The translations under genes were made by a program, and so were the position numbers. Positions 57,787 to 64,000 of a DNA stretch of 64,000 nt are shown here, in pieces. Each line of letters begins with the position of its first letter. Within the stretch, counting starts at the first letter, position 1. The DNA comes from Corinectria fuckeliana (Eukaryota > Ascomycota > Sordariomycetes > Hypocreales > Nectriaceae): positions 124,001 through 188,000 of the forward strand of contig WPDH01000292.1 of the NCBI GenBank assembly GCA_019137255.1. Direction: 5' to 3'. The notes under the pieces are model-generated. The model saw only the letters and a program-made list of their open reading frames with translations. It did not search any database and was not told the DNA's origin.

Positions 57787-60337
57787 CTAAACGGAGGAGC
57801 TGCCAGCGCCATCGTCGGAATCCGCAAGACTGGCGAGCGTGTTCTGCACGGCGGTCTCGATGTCATCGAAATCAAAGATGCCGTCGATGCCGACCTTGAG
57901 CGCCTCCTCCTGCAGCTTCTTCTGCAACTCCTGCTCCTGTACCATGAGTTCGGCAACCTGGTTCACCATCACCACACGCTCCTGACGCTTCGCCTCGTTC
58001 ATTACGGCAAGGTCCCGAAGGTGCTGTGAGACATGGCGGTAGATGTCCTCGCGCCGGGATCTCCCCGTGTTGGCTCTCATCTCACGAATGTTCTGGATCG
58101 CGAGGACCGAGTTGGCCACTCGCTCGAGCTGCGCCTTGCGGAGGTCCACGGTCTTCTCCATTTTCGCGATGTTCTTGGCGACCTTGGTATTGTCCTTACG
58201 CCAGTGCTTCAGGCGTTCCTGTCTGTAAGAGAGCTCCTCCGCGGCATTTTCGGGTTCGATGCCGGCGACGGGACGGGCATCGTAGGCGTGGAGTGCGGCC
58301 ATGATCTCAGACTTGGAGTGTGTTAGCATTCCATTACGAGATGGCGTTTTTGCATAGAGCTTACATCACAGAATGACTTTACATCGTGAACTGACTGGTA
58401 CCCGGGCATTTGGTTCTCGGCTTGGTGATCTGTCGAACCCTGAATTTCGTGCTGACGGTCGCGGTCAGGCGCAGTGGCAAGCGTTCGGTTGGCCGATTCG
58501 TGAAGCCAGTCTTGAACTCGGGATGGGACGGAGTTTTCTGGACAGAGTTAGCGAGAGAATCCAACAGCACATGGCTTGTGGTGAGGCTTGTCATACCCCC
58601 GAATCCCGACAAGGCGTAGTCGAGTGATTCCTCATCGCAGTGGGCACCAGAGTCCTGGCCCATGGTGGGGTGCTCTCGAGACTTGCCTTTCGCCATCTGG
58701 AATTCCTGCAGCTGTTCATAGTAGACCTAGACGGTATGTATTAGAACCCACGGCAACTCATCGAGCGTAGGGAACTGACCTCTGGGTCAACGGTGCCATC
58801 TTGCTCGTTTGAGTCCCATCTCTTGCTGCCCTCAGCCCAAAGGCGGAAAGTGCAAGGCGAAATTTTGTTGTCTTGAGGATCTCCCTCGTCGTCTGAGATG
58901 ATGAAGTCGTCTGAGACGAGGAAGTCGTTGTTGGCGCCGGGGACAACTCCCATGTTTAGGTGCTGGCCCAGACCATCCTCACCCCCCGCGTCACTCAGAG
59001 GCAGGATCCCAAGTCCCATCAGTCTCATCTCCTCGAGGAACTCGTATTGCATCTCGAGGGGTGGCGAGTCGTAGTCTGGTGGTGGTTCGATGTGATTGTA
59101 GGGGGGTCTCGGAACACTGTAGACATCCTTTCGGTCTGCCTCGTCATCGATGGGCGTCGGGTCGTAAGTCAGTGGCTCCAAGCCAGCAATGAGCCTGTAA
59201 GAAAGTGGTGAGCAATAGGCAAGGTATAATGGCTTTATCGATCATGCTACTTACGATCCGCTGGAGCCAACGTACTCGTTGGACTCCTCTGGCTCGTCGA
59301 AAGTCTTGGAGGCACGATCCGCCCAGACGAGCAAATCTCGACCAGACATCTTGTAGGGCCCTTTCATAGCTGTGTAGGCCTTGATGCCCGAGGCTGTGAT
59401 TCGCCAATTCTTCTTGTCCTGCGAGGCCGTACAGTTTGGGAGGTTAGTGGGCTTTTTGCCATGCTTGTCGACGATGAGCTCGCTGCGGTTCAGGCCCCAG
59501 ACCCCGTTTCTGATGGCATTGTCGACGAGACTGTTTGGTGGTCTCTCGAATTCGACAGACTCGACTTGACGAAGCTCCGGAGCGCAGGGCGCATGGCACT
59601 CAGGGAGAGTCTCCATCTTGCGGGCCTTTGAATCAGTGCTTCTGATGGGGACTCCCTGGGACATGTCAGCGATGATGCCAATGGGCTCAGCAGCTCCTTG
59701 CTTAGGGGGCTTGGTGTCTTTTTTGTTGCCGTCGGAGGGCTTTTCGTCCTAAGATTGGCCTCTTCCGTCCGAGACGCTCCCCTTCGCAGCTTGTTCGCCT
59801 TTGAGGCGACCAGCATCCGAAGGCGATCGTTCGTGGTTATTGTTGTTGTGAACGCTCATCTCGATGGACTTGGCGTACGCCTTGAGGGTAGCTGAACTCT
59901 CAGAGGCTTCGTCCACGGTCTTGTGTGCCACATCTTGCATCGAGATCGTCTCGGCAGCGCCAATGTCCCGAGGGGGCTGGGGCAGCTCGGGAATGTCCTC
60001 TTGGGCCATGACGGCGGCTCGATCGACAGTGTCGGATTTGGTGCGTCTATGGGCCTTCGTTGCTAGCTCAGGTTCGACACCAACGCTCCAAGACGACCTT
60101 GCCTCTTCCTTTTGAGGAGCAGACTTTGTCTTGGAACTGAAGAGGCGTGATTCTAGAGTTTTTTTCCGCGTCAGTCGAGTCAAGGCAGACAAGGGGAAGA
60201 TGCACATACCGGCGATCTTGGTCCAGGCCTTGGGCTTGAAGTTTGGGATGAGAAGGCCTTGAGCTCGTTAGCACGTCTCTCGCAGCACGAAGCTCTCGTG
60301 CGTACGTACTTCGGAGTTCAGCCTTGGTCCATTTCAT
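57787..60337 (-). CDS. Uncharacterised coiled-coil protein with an in-frame amber codon
   Basis: Seven exons (60337-60310, 60257-60210, 60152-59255, 59194-58780, 58726-58597, 58537-58365, 58311-57787) join in consistent phase to 738 codons plus the stop. The start MKWTKAELRSLLIPNFKPK spans exons 1 and 2. The middle is disordered. Exons 3-4 contain a possible folded part (NWRITASGIKAYTAMKGPYK, DLLVWADRASKTF, then acidic SDD repeats). The last exon is a long charged coiled coil (RQERLKHWRKDNTKVAKNI to QEQELQKKLQEEALK). Codon 160 is TAG (59751-59749), directly between two protein-like stretches in one frame. Either a nonsense mutation, an unusual intron or a sequence error explains it. No family is recognised. 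The gene lies head-to-tail behind rfc1. Confidence 0.65.
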
Positions 60338-61003
60338 GACGACTGATAGCCCGGGCTTGGCCTCGGGACTTGTTGCCTGTGTCGTCAACTCACCACCTTC
60401 GAGTCGTTAGAGTGACCTTCAGGAAAAGTCAACCATGCGTAAGGGAGGAACTCGCTGGTGGTAAGGAGGCTGAGTGTGTTCTGATCATCTTTCAGTCGGG
60501 AGAAAAGGCCTGGCTTTATACTCCGGGTTCCCAGTGCAGCCGGGTATGAAGCCGATTTCTTCATGATGTTCTATTGTTGAGTTGCAGTCCATTCAAGAAT
60601 TTTTTTTACATTAAACGAGGACGTTGCAATTCGGAGAGAGGAGAGGGGTGTCAACAATACGATACGGTGGGATGCCTTGATTGGCGAAGAAGGTGGCCAA
60701 CAATAAGGAGGCGCCTCTGCCAGGGGCGCGCAGCTGGCACATTTTGCCCTCGCGGCCCTTTTTAGAACATGCTCACTAAAATTCTGCATCGCCCGAATCA
60801 GAATGTACTTAGATAGTAAGGAGCCCTGATAGTACATGCTATTCTCAGCAAGCCCCTAGATTAGGCACTCATTATTGACCTCTCCTAAGATGTAATACAT
60901 TGATGCAACCTTCAAATTCTCTATTTGCAAGTGTCCACAGCCACGCCCAAAACGTGCATCAAGCAATTCTTTAAGTCAACTTCCCATTGACCTCCCTATT
61001 GTC
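60338..61003. other. Intergenic region between the coiled-coil gene and rfc1
   Basis: Both genes run leftward, so this holds the rfc1 3' end and the coiled-coil promoter. No other feature is supported. Confidence 0.5.
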
Positions 61004-64000
61004 CTACTTCTTTGCCTTCCCCTTTGTTCCGGGAGCCTTTGCCTTTGCGCGACCCTTCTTCGGCTTTTCGTCCTCGTCGTCATCTGCTGTAGCCTTGCTA
61101 GCCTTCTTGGTGGCCTTTTTCGCCTTGGGCTGCTTGATGTACTTGTCCTTTTTCAGGTCGAGTTCCTCTTCATCTACCTCTGGGGCCTCGACAACGTCAC
61201 CCTCGTCTTCGTCCTCAATGGCCTCTTCTAGATCTGGCGCATCCTTCTTTTGTGCCTTGGGAGCTACTACGTTCGAAGCCTTCATAAAAGGGATTGGGTG
61301 GCTCATCGCGTTGTACCTGAGATAGTTAGCTTCGCTGGGAAAGAAATGCATGAGGTCGGAGTTATCCACTTACGTTCGTGTGAAAGCAGCCTTTGTCTTT
61401 GTCTCGATCTTCACATGCTCTTCGTCCATAGGACCTACGCCGAGTTCTTGAATGGCATCAAAGTCCTCTCGGGTCAAAAAGTAGCTATCCATGAGATCGA
61501 TTACCTCGCTGACGGAATCATTGCCCTCGTGTTGCAACCGCTTGACCGTCTGGTTCCAAAGCAGAGGCATGTACTGCTGTCGGATCTCGTTGTGGTCTCC
61601 CGATGACCTGAGGCGCATGTGGGAGTGGATCTCGCGGATAAATCTCCCCAATTTGCCAGTTTTGCTATTGTTGCCGAGCCAAGACGTAAAGTTGGACCCC
61701 AGCAGTTGACCTGCAATGAAGCTAGCAGGTCGAACTGTGCTGAAAATGGCATGGGCTGGCATTAGGCTCCATTGCTGTTGAGGTCCGTGGATCATACGAT
61801 CAACCAGATCTCCGTCACTGATGCTCTCTGCTGCATTGTCGAAGAGCTCAAGAGCTTTGAGATTGTACTCTCGTGCAGTGTAGCCCTTGTGGTTTAGAGC
61901 CATGGGCTTTGTTCGGAGGTAGTTCTCCTGAATCATGAGGAAGCTGAACTCGTGATCGTTGAAGTAAAGCTCTATCTTATCATTCAATGTGGCCTTGCTG
62001 GTAGACGTAAACAGTCCACCGGCCAGCATCTTCTGGCAGATATCCCAGGGTTTGAGAACAACGTGCTTCTCCCACGCCTTGGACATGGCCTTGCTCTCGT
62101 CGAAGCTCATGCTCGTTTGGTCGAGTTTAGCCGTCGAGATCATGTTGATGATTTGACGAATATCCTTGTTACTCCCTTCGATAAGGGCGTCAACCACAGG
62201 AGGGGGTAGTCGAAGACCTTCCCTGTGGCAGATAGTCATAATGCGAGATCGGACCTGGTCAACTGTTGGACGGTTGAATCGGATGTCGAAAGCCACGTGA
62301 TCGAAAGGCTTCATCTTGGGCAGCTTTCGTTCGTTGCAGATGAGGATAAGAGGAACCTCGGTCTTCTTGCAGAACTTTGCCAAAGCACCAACACCTCCAC
62401 GGTCTCCGCCAGACATGCCATCAACCTCATCCATAATGAGGACTATTTTCTTCTTGGTCACATCAACAGACTTGCCGTCGCCTGCGAAGTATCCACGAAG
62501 TGACGTATTGTTCATCACGTCGCTAACTCCGGCCTCGACAAGTCTCTTGCTTCTGGAATCGCTGGCATTGCTCTCCAAGACGTCAAATCCTTCCAGCTTT
62601 GCAGCTAGATGCGCAGCCGTTGTCTTTCCGATTCCAGGGGGACCAGAAATGATGATGGCACGTTCGCCACCCATTCCATCTGCGCCGCGGCGTTGAAAGT
62701 CGTACTTCTTTGCTTTCGCCCAATTTTTTAGCCATGCTTGAATCTTCTCGACTTGGCCCTTGTTGCCGCAGATATGGTTGAGTTGGGTTGGCGCGTATTT
62801 TGATGTCAGTAGCTGAACAGGCGCTGGAGTTGCTGGTGCTTTCGCAACTGAAGTACCTCGAGAGGCAGCTGCTTTCCGGGCTGCCTTCTCTGCCTCGGCC
62901 TTTCGAGCCTTCTCTTCGGCCTCCATCTCTGCAACTTGCTTCTTCACTTTGTCCTCGTCGGCCTTCTTTTTGTCTTGGGCCTTCTGAGCTCCCTTGCCAC
63001 CACCGCCAAAAGCGGGCAACTTGCGGATAAGATCGAAAAGACCATTTTCATCGATGGTCTTGATTCCGTGAGACTTGATCTTTGCTAGTTTGCTGGGGCC
63101 AGCATCTTCCCCGAGCACCACGAAGCTGGTCTTGCTGCTGGGTTGTCCAGTTACCTTTCCACCAAATCTTTTGACTAGAGCTTGGGCTTCATCACGGCCG
63201 ATTGCTGTCAAAACTCCCGTGAAGACAAATGTGAGGCCACTTAGGCATTCTTCCTCGCCTTCTGGAAGATCAGCTGTCATCTGAGGCTGAGCAGATGCGT
63301 TGCCGCCTCCAGCCGCCGATTTCTTCCAATCAAACTTGACATTCGGGTCTTTTGGTGGGGGCGTCGGGGGTCGTACTGTAGCAACGCTGTTGAGAATATC
63401 CTGAATCTCGGTATCTTCGGGTTTGTCGTCGGTCTTTTTTGCTCGGGGTGCACGGGATTTGGTAGCGGGTTTCTTCCGTGGTGCCTCCTCTTCAGATTCT
63501 TCGGATTCATCAACTGGAGACTTCCTTTTCTTCCTAGCCAAAGCAGCTTTGGAGGACTTTACGTCAACGTCTGAATCCTCCTTGGTACTAGCTAGGCGTC
63601 CGCGACCAGCCACACGCTTAGGCTTAGGGAGAACCTCATCTTCCGACTCATGATCAACATAATCGTCGTTCTTGCGTTTACTGCGACCCTTGGTGTCTGC
63701 AGCAAAAATATCGGCATCGTCCTCATCTCCGTCGTCCATGTATGCATCGGTGTCATCATCCATAGGCTGGGTGTATGAAGCTGTTGCCTTCCGCTTAGCA
63801 GGTTCCGTTGCGTTTTTAGCAGGGGCGGCTGGCTTCGGGACTGGCTGCTTGACTCGGGGGCTCGACCGAACTGGAACCTCGGATTTGATGTCGGGCTTTT
63901 TTGGAGTCGTAGATTTCTGGGGTTTGCTAGTTTTGGATGAGGCAAAGTAGTCATCGGCAGAGATTACTACGCCCTTTGGTTGATCGTCGCTGAAACATAT
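61004..64000 (-). CDS. rfc1: Replication factor C large subunit Rfc1 (5' end outside the window)
   Basis: The gene runs off the right edge. A possible intron acceptor (TTTCAG) at 63990 suggests that a first exon lies outside. The visible exons are 63989-61374 and 61316-61004, joined across a 57 nt intron. Order: an acidic/basic disordered N-terminal part, the BRCT domain (LSGLTFVFTGVLTAIGRDEAQALVKRFGGKV), and the AAA+ module. The module has Walker A GPPGIGKTTAAHLAAKLEG, Walker B LIMDEVDGMSGGDRGG and the CNERKLPKMKPFDH block. The Rfc1-specific C-terminal region follows, then a Lys/Glu-rich tail ending GTKGKAKK. It loads PCNA onto primed DNA with Rfc2-5 (family knowledge). BRCT and both nucleotide-binding motifs look intact. 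Confidence 0.95.

Overview
The window is nuclear DNA from a filamentous ascomycete, most likely a Sordariomycete. The signs are short 48-133 nt introns with GT(A/G/T)NGT donors and CTRAC-type branch sites, a full set of fungal housekeeping genes, a Zn2Cys6 regulator, a GH128 wall enzyme, and a Fot1/pogo-type transposon whose interior has been turned AT-rich in the way repeat-induced point mutation (RIP) does. The species cannot be fixed from the sequence alone. Exon boundaries were worked out by hand from splice signals and phase. Where a start is not an ATG or a splice is uncertain, the entry says so.

Layout. Positions 1-3.9 kb hold trm9 (+), a tRNA wobble-uridine methyltransferase, convergent with a two-repeat Myb/SANT DNA-binding protein (-). 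An 11.5 kb gene desert rich in microsatellites and short palindromes follows (3.9-15.5 kb). Positions 15.5-29.8 kb hold tubulin-folding cofactor B (+), a GT8-type glycosyltransferase broken by a frameshift (+), an AT-rich island, a PA/TM/RING-H2 ubiquitin ligase (+), and a nine-exon seven-helix membrane protein of unknown function (+). Positions 31-32.3 kb hold a secreted GH128 glucanase-like protein (-). A RIP-degraded transposon with intact terminal inverted repeats and a TA target duplication lies at 36465-38310.

From 39 kb to the right edge the DNA is gene-dense. In order: a UPC2-like zinc-cluster regulator (+), an uncharacterised single-exon protein (+), a doubtful small Cys-rich gene (-), mitochondrial ATP synthase epsilon (+), the NatC subunit Mak10 (+), a peroxisomal adenine-nucleotide carrier (-), a large AT-hook protein (+), proteasome lid subunit Rpn6 (-), mitochondrial GrpE/Mge1 (+), an unknown coiled-coil protein with an in-frame amber codon (-), and replication factor C large subunit Rfc1 (-), which runs off the right end.

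Functional links are limited, as expected for a fungal chromosome arm. Rpn6 and Mge1 (proteasome assembly and mitochondrial Hsp70 cycling) share a 538 bp divergent promoter with a heat-shock-element-like motif. ATP synthase epsilon, Mge1 and the carrier serve organelle function. Trm9, Mak10 and Rfc1 act in translation fidelity, N-terminal acetylation and DNA replication. I found no tRNA, rRNA, CRISPR or bacterial-type operon. The most unusual items are the two broken reading frames, the splice-ambiguous membrane protein gene, the tandem AT-hook repeats, and the repeat-filled intergenic regions.
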